A stretch of DNA of 64,000 nt, taken from contig OW203726.1 in NCBI GenBank assembly GCA_934045075.1, positions 6,966,860-7,030,859 of the forward strand, in the 5' to 3' direction. The position numbers and the translations under genes were made by a program. This DNA comes from Yponomeuta sedellus (lineage: Eukaryota > Arthropoda > Insecta > Lepidoptera > Yponomeutidae). The notes below the pieces were generated by a model that was not told the DNA's origin, searched no databases, and saw nothing but the letters and a program-made list of their open reading frames with translations. Of this stretch, positions 32,596 through 43,960 are shown piece after piece. The stretch's first letter is position 1; each line of letters begins with the position of its first letter.

Positions 32596-34114
32596 TTTAT
32601 TAAGTTTCCATTGTTCATACAATCTATGGGTATAAAGATTTTAATCAGATCACACAGCTACACGGTTTAAAAGTGTACATTATTATAAGTATAAATTTTC
32701 AACATTTTAATAAAATAATTTACCCTAAGCAATAACTCTTATATAGATAGTGATCCCCAATCGTAGCTAGTCAGCTTCGTAGCTATCCTCACTAAGCACA
32801 GATGTTACTCCCTTAAATACATAGATGACATCACTAAATAGGTTATTATTTTGTAAAAAATAGCGATAAGTAACCACATTGCGATGCAATGCGAGTGATT
32901 CTTAATTCGAGAACAAAAATATTTTATAAATATATTTTTTCATTAGTAAAAACTATGGTGACAGCTCGACACATAACAATGTTAGCAAGCGGTCGCCAAT
33001 CGGGTGTTATGGCATCGCGTTTAGTTTCTAAGTGTAACTTTAAAACCTCACAGACGTACACAATGTGACATACCTTACATTGATATTCTGTCCTCATTCC
33101 TTGATCATTAAATTAATAAATGTCATACTCAATACTCAAGTTGCAATAAATACTTAACAAATTATCTGTCAATAAGTTCCTTAAAACTATGTTACGATGT
33201 TTAAATATATGAAGCACTTATTAATATCCTGTCGGACAAATAAACTAGCAATAAAACATGAAAACGTCTACCCATCTGGCTCTACCAGACCAATAAGTAT
33301 TACCACTTTACAATAATGTTGTAAAATATATTACCAAATACATGTACAACATAAAATTACATACCCTTGAAATTGACTTAGATATGTTATTAAGGCATAT
33401 TCGTGTGAATCGCGCTAGGTAAATTGATAACACCTAAAAGACTAATACAACAGCCAAAGCAAAGATTCAAATGATAAATAGCGTAGATAATGTCGAGAAT
33501 ACGTAAGTTCGCTGATAGTTTAGTTACCACAATAAATAACAATAGGGGTCAACACGACGCAACCGCATCGCGATATATTAGTGACAATAATATGACGTGT
33601 CTCATGCTAAAAGGCAAAATATATAAACAAACACCTTACAACAAAAAAATCAGTAAAAAAAGCGAAACTAAATACTTAATACAATAACATTTTGTGCATC
33701 CTCTTTTTTTTGTGATTTTTTTTTTTCAAACAGGGTATATTTCTCCTTTTTCGTATAAAAAATACTCTCGTCAACAATTCTAAGTAGAAGTTAAAAATAA
33801 TTGTAACGACGACTAAGGTTTGACCTTTCGAAAGTTGGTTGAATCGATGAGGTCGATCAACTGGTCGCTCGGCGGATCTTGCTTGTTTGCTAGCGAGCAC
33901 CAATCCCTGGCGCTAGCCACTAAGGGTAGGACTGTTTTGTCACTGCGCAAGCAGAAAAACTTGAGATTAGCCCACGGGTCAAGCTTGTTATTATGCTGTT
34001 GCAGCACTCTCACAGAGGTACGACGACGATAGAAATCTCAGAGCGGGGCATCTGCTCCCAGCAATAGCGTGCCGTGATGTTAAGCGAGCAGTCTGTAGGC
34101 GGTTGGAGGCGTAT
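32596..34114 (-). other. Probable 3' UTR of the limpet-like gene
   Basis: Non-coding sequence on the minus strand between the LIM-gene stop codon and an AATAAA at 32601-32596. Extent inferred from that signal only. No repeat is recognised inside. Confidence 0.4.
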
Positions 34115-36666
34115 TTACATGAGCTTCTGCTTCGCGCACTCGGGACAGATGATGTCCTGGCCGTCGGTGATGAAGCCCTTGCCTACGAGGGAAGTCTTGC
34201 ACTGTGCGCAGATGAAGCAGTCGTTGTGCCAGTGGCGGTCCTCGAAAGAGATGAAGCGGGTGCCGCCTATGCCTGAAAAAGACAGTAAATTGCATTATAG
34301 GTAAGGATGACGTTTGGAGTGGCTCTGAGAGACGGGGGATCTCAATGTCTAGGCTGCTGTTTTCAAATTTCAATCTAACATTCTCAATTATTGTAAAAAA
34401 AGAGTAAACTTTTATTAAATGCGGAGAGTGGAAAATCCCGTCATACAAGACAGACCGTCTTGTATGGCGGGATTTTCCACTCTGTCCTCCAAACTGTCGA
34501 AATTTGATCGTTCAGAGGAAACAACTCCATACAGTGGAGTAATTACGTGGTCGCAATCCTGAGGGGTTTGATAAATAATAAAATTACGGCAATAAGTGTT
34601 TATCTGATCTATTTAGTTCGATGGTTCGCTTGATCCTCGACCGAGCCCTGTTTATTATAAGTACGAGTAGAATACTCAGTTATGACAATGTATTTCTGAA
34701 TTTTACTGACACTGAGCGGTGGTAGCTCAGTGGGTAGAACAATGGACTGGCAAGCGAGAGCCCCAGGTTTGATCCTGCCGCACGTATTGACTAGTCTTTC
34801 CTGTGCGCTACGCCGACTATATAAGCTGTCAGGATGGCATAGGCGCTGGGCAAACATACACCATCTAATAACCATGTCCCAGGCACTGCAGCATCCGAGT
34901 CCCTTCCCCATCCCAGCTAGTGTGAGTGAAGATGCCACTGGACGCTGCATAAATCATCTCTCATTACGTAGATGCAGAGCCCTAAACTACTGTCACTTTG
35001 GTAATGCTGACGAGTGTGGGCTTAAGGCGCTTAGGGGAGCTGACTAACTAGGGGAGCTGAAAATCAGCGATCTGTTCTACCGAACAGATAATGACGCTGA
35101 GATACGGCCATTTTGAACTGTTGCACCACACACACGGCGTACAATGGTATCATGGCAAATATTTTTGTTGTGTTTAGTCATGCATGCTCAACTTTTACGT
35201 ATTATTTTAAGCTTTTTTTTTTGTTTTGTTTGTATAGAAAAAGTGTGTGTGTGTCAAAAAGTGCAAATAAATAATTATCTTATCTTATATTAACTAGCGC
35301 CACCAATGGAATAAAAATCATAATTTGTTTTATAATACGTTTTTATCTAAAAGTGAACATGAGAAATCTTAAAAACTGATATTAAGCCCTTATTGGGACT
35401 TACCGGTGATGGGCTTGGTGCAAGAGGTGCACCTCTTAGCGAAGAGCTCGCCGAAGCAATCGGCGCAGTAGGGCTTCTCGTCGCGAGACGTGAACCGCTG
35501 GCCGGCCAGGGAAGTGCTGCAGTTGGTGCAGGTGAAGCACTCGCGGTGCCACGGCTCGTTCTTATAGGTCACGCCGCCCTGGGTGATGATCTGGAAGCGG
35601 CGTTGTGGTCGTTGAGTTTCAGGTGTAATGAGGTTTCTTTCTCCTTTTGTGATGCACGCACGGCAATACGCATCTTCTTAATTTAAAACTGCCTCTTGTG
35701 TGGTATTGATTGGTGTGATAAAAGTCTTTCTGTAGGTACTTCTGAACCGGTCATAGATGCATTTAATTTTTATTTTTTGAGGTTGGGTTTGGAAGAGAGT
35801 GTTTGGATTTAGGGTTGACTATGGTGTGAAACACTGGGTGTGGCTATTTGTCATGGTTTTCAAGAAGCATCTGAATTTCAAGTTAATCTGCATGTGTTTA
35901 CAGCTAAAAAATACCGGCGTGATTTATTGTAGCGGCTAATGGACGTTGAAGAATCGAAAGAGGTCTGTTAGGGTCGCGGTATATGGCCAAGCTTAGTCTG
36001 TCAACCCCTTCAAGCGTGATTTTACGTAAGGATGAATAAAAATCAGTAACGATGATAGTCACGAGTTTAAGAGCGTCCGTTTGGTATGACGGCATAGGTT
36101 GGAACCAGTGACCTGGGAGGTGTGTCTCTAAAACGCACAGTTGTTTAATTTTAATTCAAAATATTACGGCAATTTATTTTACTGCAAATATAACCATGTT
36201 TTCAATTTTAATATTTTTACACGAGTTTACAAACTCTCTTCGGTTGACTAGTAAAATAGCTTATGCATACGATGGCTACCGTCATCGTACTGTCCGGGTA
36301 CCTAGTAATTGTCAAATTGAGACATAGCGCTCCGTCGTACTACTTAAGCAGGCTACGACGCTAATCGCGCGTTTTAAACGTCAGAAGTCGCGACTTTCCA
36401 GTACATACATTTTCAAACAGACATTTTAGGGCCACGACCCTATGCTGGAAGTTGTGTTGCGATTGTGTTGCATGGAAGTCATTATTAAAAGCTCACCTTC
36501 TGGCACTTAACGCAGCGGGTGGCGAACTTGTCCTCGTAGCAGCCGGCGCAGTAGATCTCCTGTTCGCGCGGGATGAAGCTCTTGGTGCCGATCGCGTTCT
36601 TGCACACGACACAGCAGAAACACTTCTCGTGCCACTGCCGGGTCTTGTACTCCATCTTCTTGGTGC
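34115..36666 (-). CDS. Limpet/FHL-type LIM-domain protein, last three coding exons (partial)
   Basis: Exons on the minus strand are 36666-36497, 35590-35404 and 34272-34115 (stop TAA). All junctions are GT-AG and phases agree (1, 0, 1). The first exon starts inside a LIM domain (GTKKMEYKTRQWHEKCFCC ... YCAGC). The next LIM starts CVKCQK|IITQGGVTYKNEPWHREC ... YCADC, and the last CTSCTKPITG|IGGTRF ... WHNDCFICAQC ... IICPECAKQKLM. Each LIM is a double zinc finger that docks protein partners. FHL/limpet proteins act at muscle attachment sites and in nuclear co-regulation. The order, linkers and C-terminus are those of insect limpet as I recall it. Upstream exons, which should carry the first Cys pair, are not visible. 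The BEL/Pao element may lie in the preceding intron. Confidence 0.88.
34425..34483. repeat. 27-bp inverted repeat with 5-nt loop in the limpet last intron
   Basis: Arms 34425-34451 and 34457-34483 (AGAGTGGAAAATCCCG... and complement) pair at 26 of 27 positions, with one G:T. The loop (AGACC) is short for a microRNA precursor, so a small fold-back repeat is likelier. Confidence 0.75.
34714..35280 (+). mobile_element. SINE head plus LINE-like tail
   Basis: Head GCGGTGGTAGCTCAGTGGG (34715-34733) and a mutated B box (GGTTTGATCC) match the family at 8541. The following 450 bp show no such body and end in a LINE-type tail GTGCAAATAAATAATTATC with TATCT repeats (35260-35285). It lies in the limpet last intron. 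Confidence 0.5.
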
Positions 36667-37765
36667 CTGCGGAGGAAGATCGTTCGTTAGGGACGTTGGT
36701 GGACGGTATCCTAGTTGCGGATCTGAGGCAGATTGCTGGCAACGGGTGGCAAAGGACAACTTTATAAACCGAGGTGTCAAGCTTTTATGCACTCCACAGA
36801 TACAGTGCGTCCGGGCTCTTATTAAGTATAAATCTCTCTCTTTATTAATCGTCGGGAATACATAGTATTCTATAATCTATTATTATTGCTTAGACTCTAT
36901 CGTTTTTTTGTGGATTGCTTGTTCTAGTATAATCAAGCTCTAGAGGGATCTAGAGGGTTGCAAGATGCACGTCCAGCCTGGGTATTACGACGACGCGGGT
37001 CGCGCTTTTTAACGTCAAAAGTAGCGACTCTCCAGTACATTAATTGTCAAATTCTTACATTTCATCGTCACAAAACGCGCGCGTCATCAAACTACCTATG
37101 CATGTTGTTGCATGAGAATGGCCGGGGGCAGAAAGAAGAAGGAGAGGCCTATGTCCAGCAGTGCACAAGGACTCATCGATGATGATGCTGATGGTTCTAA
37201 GCCTAAAAGTGACTGTGTTTTGCTATTAAGAACCATCTTTACCTTCATTCGCTTCATCGTCAACAATCACGGCGACGGATGTCCTTATTGTCTTCATTAC
37301 TAAATAGTAATGAAAATGAAGATTGAAAATTGAATAGTAATGAAGATTGACGATGAAGTGAAAGAGGTTGGCCAGGAGGCAAACCGAGTTCTCTACCTAC
37401 TCTCCCCTGTGCCTTAACGCCCTCGAGCATGAGTTTGTGAATGTTTTTCGGGCAAAATTAATAGCAACCTTATAACTATAAAGTTCCTATTGTTGGCAGA
37501 CTAGTTCTATCAACATTTTACAGCATTCAAATTTAGTTAATTATACCATACTCCATTAAGTGTGCGTAGGAAACAGGTAAACTTTTTTGCGAAGATTTCT
37601 TTACAAAAACACTCTTTAAAACAAAGACCTATCAGTACAACGTACCTATCTTGTTAGTTTTCCATGATAGTAGCAAAGGGAGAAAAATGCAATACAAAAG
37701 TTTTATTTTTTCCGCTTATATCATCGGGGTACGATTGTTTATACATCGGATCTGTTTTTGGTAAG
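36667..37765. other. Limpet intron or upstream sequence; RTE-tail fragment
   Basis: At 37115-37180 GGAGAGGCCTATGTCCAGCA begins an RTE-type tail ending in GAT repeats. Two short inverted phrases CAATCTTCATT/AATGAAGATTG lie near 37290-37350. No LIM exon was found here. Confidence 0.4.
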
Positions 37766-37777
37766 ATTGTTACAATT

Positions 37778-38095
37778 ATAATATTTTTATTTTTAATGCA
37801 CTAATCCGTGCTAAGGACTATTTTAAAAACCTATTTAGAGGCTAAAAATTCCACCCATGCCGGGATTCGAACCCGCGACCTCTGGCTATCCGTGCCAGAG
37901 CTCTTCCAACTGAGCTAATGGGCGACTCACCGACATCAGTGAATTCAATTCACTGACTGAATTCGACATCAAAATTTCACTGATGTCGGTGATTTCATTA
38001 GCTCAGTTGGAAAGAGCGCTGGCACGGATAGCCAGAGGTCGCGGTTTCGAATCCCGGCATGGGTGAAATTTTTAGCCTCTAAATAGGTTTTTAAA
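37778..38095 (-). mobile_element. tRNA-headed SINE (copy d) with long inverted 5' self-copy
   Basis: Bounded by a 12-bp direct repeat ATTGTTACAATT (37766-37777, 38096-38107). The minus-oriented forward body has its tail at 37778-37820 and tRNA-like head at 37850-37930. The right-hand half is the same body inverted (tRNA-like 37985-38068). Both halves carry the private form GACATCAG, where other copies have GGCATCAG, so the inverted half derives from this copy. The arms otherwise differ at several sites, so it is older than copy f. Confidence 0.78.
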
Positions 38096-38333
38096 ATTGT
38101 TACAATTTTCCTTTGCTGGGTAAGATGGCAATTTAATTTGATAGTGCCATTTAAACCTATATTACTAAAAGACGAAAAAAGGTCTTGATATTAAATTAGC
38201 TTGCGATGATCTCATAAAATAGGTAATCACGTCATTATATACAAAATAAATACCTATGGGGAGCTCGTTATGTCTATAAGCACACTAATTAAAAGTCCTT
38301 ATTAGCAAATAACCATAAAAAGGCAGTGGGCGG

Positions 38334-41300
38334 TTAGGTTTTAATTACGGCAACATGATTTTCAGCTATAAATTTGTTTGATTTCCATGCTAAAACGTAA
38401 CGTGTTAGGCGATGTGAAGGCGTGTCGCTTAGGTCCTCGCAGAGCGGTGCGGTCAGTGGACGGCCAACCAAGAAGTGAGCTGGGCTAAGGGGATAATAGT
38501 CGTGTGGATCTGTGGACATAGGACTTAGTGGACGGGAATTTAGGACGGCTTCAACCTGTGTCAACACCGTGTTAAACTCCTCGTAGGATAAGTGTGAATT
38601 GCCAATGACCCGACGCAAATGGTACTTGCATGATTTTACCCCAGCCTCCCACAGACCACCAAAATGCGGAGCGTACGGGGGAATGAAACTGAATTTAATA
38701 TCTTGCCTAGTAGCGTAATCCTGAATGTCGTGTGAGCAAGAGCCTAGGAATTTAGTGAAGTCATTCATAAGCCCGACAAAGTTTTTTCCATTGTCGGAAA
38801 AGATTGTGGCTGGTTTGCCTCGACGTGAAATAAACCGCTTGAGTGCGAGCAAATAGGACTCCGATGATAAGTCACCGACCAGCTCCAAGTTCACTGCGCG
38901 TGTTGTGAAACAAACAAAAATGCAAACATATGCCTTTACAGTTCTAGCGCCTCTCCCCTTTCTATTTAATATATACACAGGTCCCATGTAGTCTACACCA
39001 GTGTTCATGAATGCAAATCCGGGATCCAGTCGTTGCTGAGGGAGATTGCCCATAATAGGTGTGAGTGGTTTTGCACGTAAGCGTGAGCATTTGACACAAT
39101 GGTGAACTGTTTTTCTAGCCAGGTTTCTCCCACCTACGGGCCACCACGCATCTCTAAGCGAATATAACAAAGCCTGAGGCGCCGCGTGCAGTAGTCGCTC
39201 GTGCTCAGCGCGGAATAGCAGTGCTGTGAAGTAATGCTTTCCTGATATTAATATGGGATGTTTTTTGTCGAAGGAAAATTCGTGTGAATTGCTGAGTCTC
39301 CCGCCAACCCTGATTACATTATTTTGATCGAGAAAGGGGTTCAATTTAGCCAGATTGTGTGAATGTTTTAAGTTTCCGTATCTTGACAGGCTAGTGTGAA
39401 CATCAGGAAATGATTCGTGTTGTGAGATTTTTGTTAAATGTAAGTTTGATTCACTCAATTCAGCTACGCTTAATGGACCCGTTCGCTTATCGGCTTTATT
39501 TTTTGTGTTGTGTACAAAACGCAATACATAAGCAAACGCGCGCCTCAAGCGGCTGAACTGAGAGAATTTGTGAAAAGGAAACCAGTTTGTGTTGTTGTGA
39601 GAAGCGTGATGAACGAATGTTGTGTGTGAATTTAATTTCATTTCGGGTAGATTGGTTGACTCGACGCTTTGTGGCCCTTGACACCTTGATGCATCAAAGC
39701 ACGGGTCATGTAAAAATGACGGACCTTCCCACCACAACTGGCTCGCTTGCAGTGTGTCTAAGCTAGCTCCGCGTGAAACTAAATCTGCCGGATTATGCTT
39801 ACCAGCCACATGCCGCCATGGAAGGTCGCGCGTTATGTTATTTATTTCAGTAGCCCTATTCTGGACAAATGTTTTCAGTTGGTTTGGGTTCGTTCGTAAC
39901 CAACCGATAACGATTGTTGAGTCGGTCCAAAATACAATGCTACTGAATTGACATAAGAGCGAGTCTTTTACTTTTGCATAGAGCTTAGCTCCTACCAACG
40001 CTCCACACAGCTCTAATCTAGGTATAGTTATTGGTTTTATAGGAGCGACCTTTCCCTTTGAGCATAAAAGCTTCACTGTAACCGAATTGTCACTGCAAAT
40101 TGAGCGCACGTAAACACATGCACCGTAAGCGAGCTGCGAAGCGTCTGTGAAAATATGCAGTTCTATCCTTACAGAATCGACCCCCATTACGTAACGAGGA
40201 ATCCGAAGATAACGCAACAATGGAATGTTGTTTACAAATAGTTTCCAAGCTTTCGTGACGTCATCGGGAACTGGATCATCCCAGCTGATTTTGACAAGCC
40301 AAAGTTTTTGCAACAACATTTTTGCTATGATTATGAATGGACTAAGTAATCCTAATGGATCGAATATTTTCGAAACTGTCGACAGTATGATGCGCTTGCT
40401 CAATGGCTTACAATCGTCCTTAAATTCTGTGTGAAAGTGTAATGTATCAGACTGATTAAGCCAACCGAGACCGAGTGTTTTGTGATGCATGTTTTCACCG
40501 AGTGACAATTCCTTTGACGCAGCTGGGGGGTCTACTGTGTTTTCTTGATTAAAATTAAATATCCACTTTCGTAGAGGGAAACAACCTGACTGTAAAATCT
40601 GTGTAGTTTTTTCACATATGTGTGTTAATTTTTCTATGGAATCTGCTCCTGTGATCAGATCGTCAACGTAGAAGTCATCGCGAATAGTTCTACTAACTTC
40701 TTGATCAGTGCATTCAGACGCCAACTGCTTCAAACATCTGACACTGAGGAATGGAGCAGATGCAGTACCGTATGTAACTGTATTGAGTTGATATACTCTT
40801 AACGGATTAGTTGGTTCATCACGCCATAGTATTAACTGTAAGTCCCGTTGACTAGGATCTATTAATACCTGCCGATACATTTTTTCTACGTCGGCGCATG
40901 CAACATATGTGTGTTGCCTGAACCGCAGTAGAATTGCGAGTAGGTCCCCTTGAATAGCTTCTCCTACGAGTTGCAAGTCATTTAGCGATTTCCCTGTGGT
41001 GGTACTGGCACTTGCATCGAACACAACGCGTAATTTTGTGGTTGTACTATGTTCGCGGAAGACGCCGTGGTGTGGAAGTACATAGTGAGGTGTTTTGTAG
41101 GTATCGACGAGTGACATGTGTCCTAGATCAATATACTCGTTAATGAACTTTGTATATAATTCCTTGTAGGCCGGTGCGTGATTTAGGCGCTTCTCTATTG
41201 CGAGAAACCGCCTTTCAGCCTGAGGAAATGATTCGCCTAACGTGTCAGGGTTGTTCTTTAAAGGAATTTTAACGCAAAATCGACCATCTGGAGTGCGCGT

Positions 41301-43361
41301 AGTAGTCTTTATGAAATGTTCCTCGCAAGCCATTTCTTCGTTACTACGCGTGTAAGTTGGCCCCGGCAACTCTTCAAGTTCCCAAAATTTTCTCAATTGT
41401 GTGTCTAATGATTGAGTAAAATTGCATTGAACCTGTAGCGACTTACTCTGTGTGCTGTTGTGAATGGGCCCTGAAATAATCCAACCGAATTTCGTATTTT
41501 GAAGGGTTGGACCATTCGACAGGCGGATCTTTCCTTCGTCTAGGAGATCCCAGAATAAATCTGCACCAATTAAAATGTCGATTGGTCGCGATTCAAAGTA
41601 GCGAGGGTCGGCTAACTGGATGTGGTTTGGTATGCGGATAGTTTTATCTGATATATTACATGATGGTAAATCGGATGTTATAGTTGGAAGCACAAGGCAT
41701 TGAATGTGTTTTGTGTAGTTACTCGACAGGGACCTGATTGTGATGTCACAGGTCTGTGTGCACTGTGTAACTGAGTTACCTACACCCTTGATATTGTGAG
41801 TGGACTGTATAACTGGTGTGTGTAATTTTTCACAGAGTGCCTTTGTGGTAAAACATCTCTGGCTACCGCTGTCGAGTAGAGCGCGTGCTTGATGATATTT
41901 ATTGTGTTTATCAGCAATCTCGATTATGGCGGTAGACAATAAGACCGGTTCGGCAATGGGCACTTGTGCGCTTAGAGTGTCATGATGTGAACCGTGGTCG
42001 TGTGTGTAAGGCGTCGATAAGTGACTAGACTGCGAATCCGTGTCTAATGTGAATAACGCTAAGGCGGTATTTTGTGTGCCTCCATTAGACTGGTCGCGGT
42101 GCAGTAGTGTGTTGTGTTTCTTGGAACATTTTTTGCAGGGACCGAATCGACAGTCGTTGATTTCGTGTCCAGAGCGCAGACAGTTTGTGCACATTTTGTT
42201 GCGTGTAATTACATCATACCTTTCGGATACTGAAAGATCCAGAAAGCCTTGGCATGCAAAAACTGGATGCGGTCCGTGACACACAGGGCATGATTTGTGT
42301 GTGTGCCTAATTGGTTGCTGTTTATTCGAAGTGGAAGTGGAAGAAACGTTGCAGTGAATTTTATTCGGGGCGTAATTTGCATTTGACGCATGTGGCGTGT
42401 GTTTTTTAAGATCTTGCGCCTTACTATGAGTCACAATCAATGTTTCTAACATGTCCGCTCTTCGACCTAAAAACTCAAGCAAATTCTCGACCTTCAACCT
42501 GGACTTGGAGTCCTTAGTGTCTTGTGTGCCCTTATACTGTTCCCACTCTCTCTCTGTAGTGGAATCTAGTTTAGAAACCATTGTGTAAATCACGAGTGTG
42601 TCCCAGTACTCTGTTGGCTCACCGAGTGTTTTTAAAGCGCGAAGATTTTTCAAGATGGTGTCGATGAGCTTTCGAAGCAACACTGGTGATTCCTTTGTCA
42701 ATGGTTGAATCGAGAATAATGCTTTGACATGGTTGTGCACTAATAATCGGTTGTTATCGTACCTATTCGTGAGCAATTCCCATGCAATATCGTAGTTCTG
42801 AGCTGAAAATTCGAGTGAATCTATTACTAGTTCTGCGCTACCCTCTAGAGAAGATTTCAAATAATGGAATTTTTGAATTGCACTGATTTGTGTGGAGTTG
42901 TGTACTAGTGATAGATAGGTATCTCTAAACTCTAACCAGTTCTCATAATAACCGTTAAAACTCGGCAAGGAAATGGTAGGCAATTTCACAGGTTGAAATG
43001 AACAATTGGAAGTTGACCCGGTGAGCTTATCATTTTCAATGGACAAAGTGTGTGCTTTCGCAATTGTATTGTAGTACTTTAACTCGAAATTCTCTCGGTA
43101 TTCCAAATGCTCATCAATGTCTTCACTAAGCTCCTCAAGTTTAGACTGAATTTCATTAAATTCGCTCAGCAGTGAAGCGGCTCCTTGTGTGCGTAATTTA
43201 ATCTCGGTTTGTTGATCTGAAGTTAAAGATTGCTCGGAAAATGACTCGACATATTTTGATAAGTTCGTTAACCTACCCTTGCAAGCCCCGCGTTTCCGCA
43301 TAAGGATACTGATTGCATCACAAGTCTTAGCACCAGCTGAATAATCTGATGATTGAGCCAT
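38334..43361 (-). CDS. BEL/Pao retrotransposon gag-pol polyprotein, 1675 codons, C-terminus truncated
   Basis: One uninterrupted frame from ATG 43361. Order: gag-like region (residues 1-330, with the Pao-type LPSFNGYYENWLEFRDTY near 134-151), zinc knuckles (358-422, CPVCHGPH... and CTNCLRSGHEINDC), aspartic protease (LLDSGS, 495-500), reverse transcriptase (ADVEKMYRQV near 823, YVDDL 898-902), RNase H (FTDAS 1071-1075; second Asp at WTDST), integrase zinc site (H..., HHCVKC 1420-1425) and core D1457, D1523, E1572. The last about 20 residues (after HRLTRY, 1650-1655) no longer match the family, and the usual C-terminal tail is missing, so a deletion cut the element near 38385. No envelope gene is seen. 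The frame is on the same strand as the limpet exons. Confidence 0.92.
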   Translation of the reverse strand: MAQSSDYSAGAKTCDAISILMRKRGACKGRLTNLSKYVESFSEQSLTSDQQTEIKLRTQGAASLLSEFNEIQSKLEELSEDIDEHLEYRENFELKYYNTIAKAHTLSIENDKLTGSTSNCSFQPVKLPTISLPSFNGYYENWLEFRDTYLSLVHNSTQISAIQKFHYLKSSLEGSAELVIDSLEFSAQNYDIAWELLTNRYDNNRLLVHNHVKALFSIQPLTKESPVLLRKLIDTILKNLRALKTLGEPTEYWDTLVIYTMVSKLDSTTEREWEQYKGTQDTKDSKSRLKVENLLEFLGRRADMLETLIVTHSKAQDLKKHTPHASNANYAPNKIHCNVSSTSTSNKQQPIRHTHKSCPVCHGPHPVFACQGFLDLSVSERYDVITRNKMCTNCLRSGHEINDCRFGPCKKCSKKHNTLLHRDQSNGGTQNTALALFTLDTDSQSSHLSTPYTHDHGSHHDTLSAQVPIAEPVLLSTAIIEIADKHNKYHQARALLDSGSQRCFTTKALCEKLHTPVIQSTHNIKGVGNSVTQCTQTCDITIRSLSSNYTKHIQCLVLPTITSDLPSCNISDKTIRIPNHIQLADPRYFESRPIDILIGADLFWDLLDEGKIRLSNGPTLQNTKFGWIISGPIHNSTQSKSLQVQCNFTQSLDTQLRKFWELEELPGPTYTRSNEEMACEEHFIKTTTRTPDGRFCVKIPLKNNPDTLGESFPQAERRFLAIEKRLNHAPAYKELYTKFINEYIDLGHMSLVDTYKTPHYVLPHHGVFREHSTTTKLRVVFDASASTTTGKSLNDLQLVGEAIQGDLLAILLRFRQHTYVACADVEKMYRQVLIDPSQRDLQLILWRDEPTNPLRVYQLNTVTYGTASAPFLSVRCLKQLASECTDQEVSRTIRDDFYVDDLITGADSIEKLTHICEKTTQILQSGCFPLRKWIFNFNQENTVDPPAASKELSLGENMHHKTLGLGWLNQSDTLHFHTEFKDDCKPLSKRIILSTVSKIFDPLGLLSPFIIIAKMLLQKLWLVKISWDDPVPDDVTKAWKLFVNNIPLLRYLRIPRYVMGVDSVRIELHIFTDASQLAYGACVYVRSICSDNSVTVKLLCSKGKVAPIKPITIPRLELCGALVGAKLYAKVKDSLLCQFSSIVFWTDSTIVIGWLRTNPNQLKTFVQNRATEINNITRDLPWRHVAGKHNPADLVSRGASLDTLQASQLWWEGPSFLHDPCFDASRCQGPQSVESTNLPEMKLNSHTTFVHHASHNNTNWFPFHKFSQFSRLRRAFAYVLRFVHNTKNKADKRTGPLSVAELSESNLHLTKISQHESFPDVHTSLSRYGNLKHSHNLAKLNPFLDQNNVIRVGGRLSNSHEFSFDKKHPILISGKHYFTALLFRAEHERLLHAAPQALLYSLRDAWWPVGGRNLARKTVHHCVKCSRLRAKPLTPIMGNLPQQRLDPGFAFMNTGVDYMGPVYILNRKGRGARTVKAYVCIFVCFTTRAVNLELVGDLSSESYLLALKRFISRRGKPATIFSDNGKNFVGLMNDFTKFLGSCSHDIQDYATRQDIKFSFIPPYAPHFGGLWEAGVKSCKYHLRRVIGNSHLSYEEFNTVLTQVEAVLNSRPLSPMSTDPHDYYPLSPAHFLVGRPLTAPLCEDLSDTPSHRLTRYVLAWKSNKFIAENHVAVIKT

Positions 43362-43960
43362 TTTGGTGTGTCTTATAAGAGGCTGAGGTACTCACGATTT
43401 TGATCCACGTCTGATGCGTGTGATATGGCTTTGCCTTTGCGACGCGCGATGATGAAGCGAAGCACTTGTTAGACTAGAATATAATGTGAAACACGGTATT
43501 AACACAAGTGAAAGGGATAGGGGTTGGGAGTCTTGGCTGGCACGTCTTACCGGAATGCTCTTGGTCTGATGTACGCCTCTTCCAATGCCCCTGGATCTGA
43601 AGGTCTTGTGTGGTTCCTTGAAGAATCCAGCGAAGAAGGTCCAAATGTTCAGGCGTGAGCCCTGTGGCTTATTGTGGTGACCTCTCCTTGTGTTTTTAAT
43701 GTGTGTGGAATGAAAAACTCCAGTAAAAATATATAAATTCAAGAGTCTTTAATTTTGCGTGTACAAAGCAACAGTTGGTAATAGTAAGTAAGTAATGTTC
43801 GTTAACAATTTTGAAAATTAGGCAATTTCAAATTAGTACGTTCTGATTGGCCAATTAAACGTCACGCTATCTTCTCTGTCCCATTGGCTGCCATCAGGGT
43901 GTCATCGTGGTAGGTGTCAGTTAGCTTGTAAGTTCCTGTGCATTTCAATATAGCAACAAG
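43362..43960 (-). mobile_element. Probable 5' LTR and leader of the BEL/Pao element
   Basis: Upstream of gag-pol on the minus strand. A plausible LTR start TGTTGCTATATTG reads from 43958. AATTAAAG and TATATATTTTTACTGGAG around 43710-43755 could be the LTR's transcription-end region. The LTR cannot be proved, because no second copy exists in the window: 38100-38333 shows no similarity to it. Confidence 0.4.

Noticed and set aside
36452..36865. Plus-strand frames over the LIM exons (also 35393-35686)
   Set aside because: Antisense shadows; the minus strand carries the conserved LIM cysteines and correct splice sites.
38100..38333. 3' LTR of the BEL/Pao element
   Set aside because: No similarity to the proposed 5' LTR region (43362-43960) could be found by eye.
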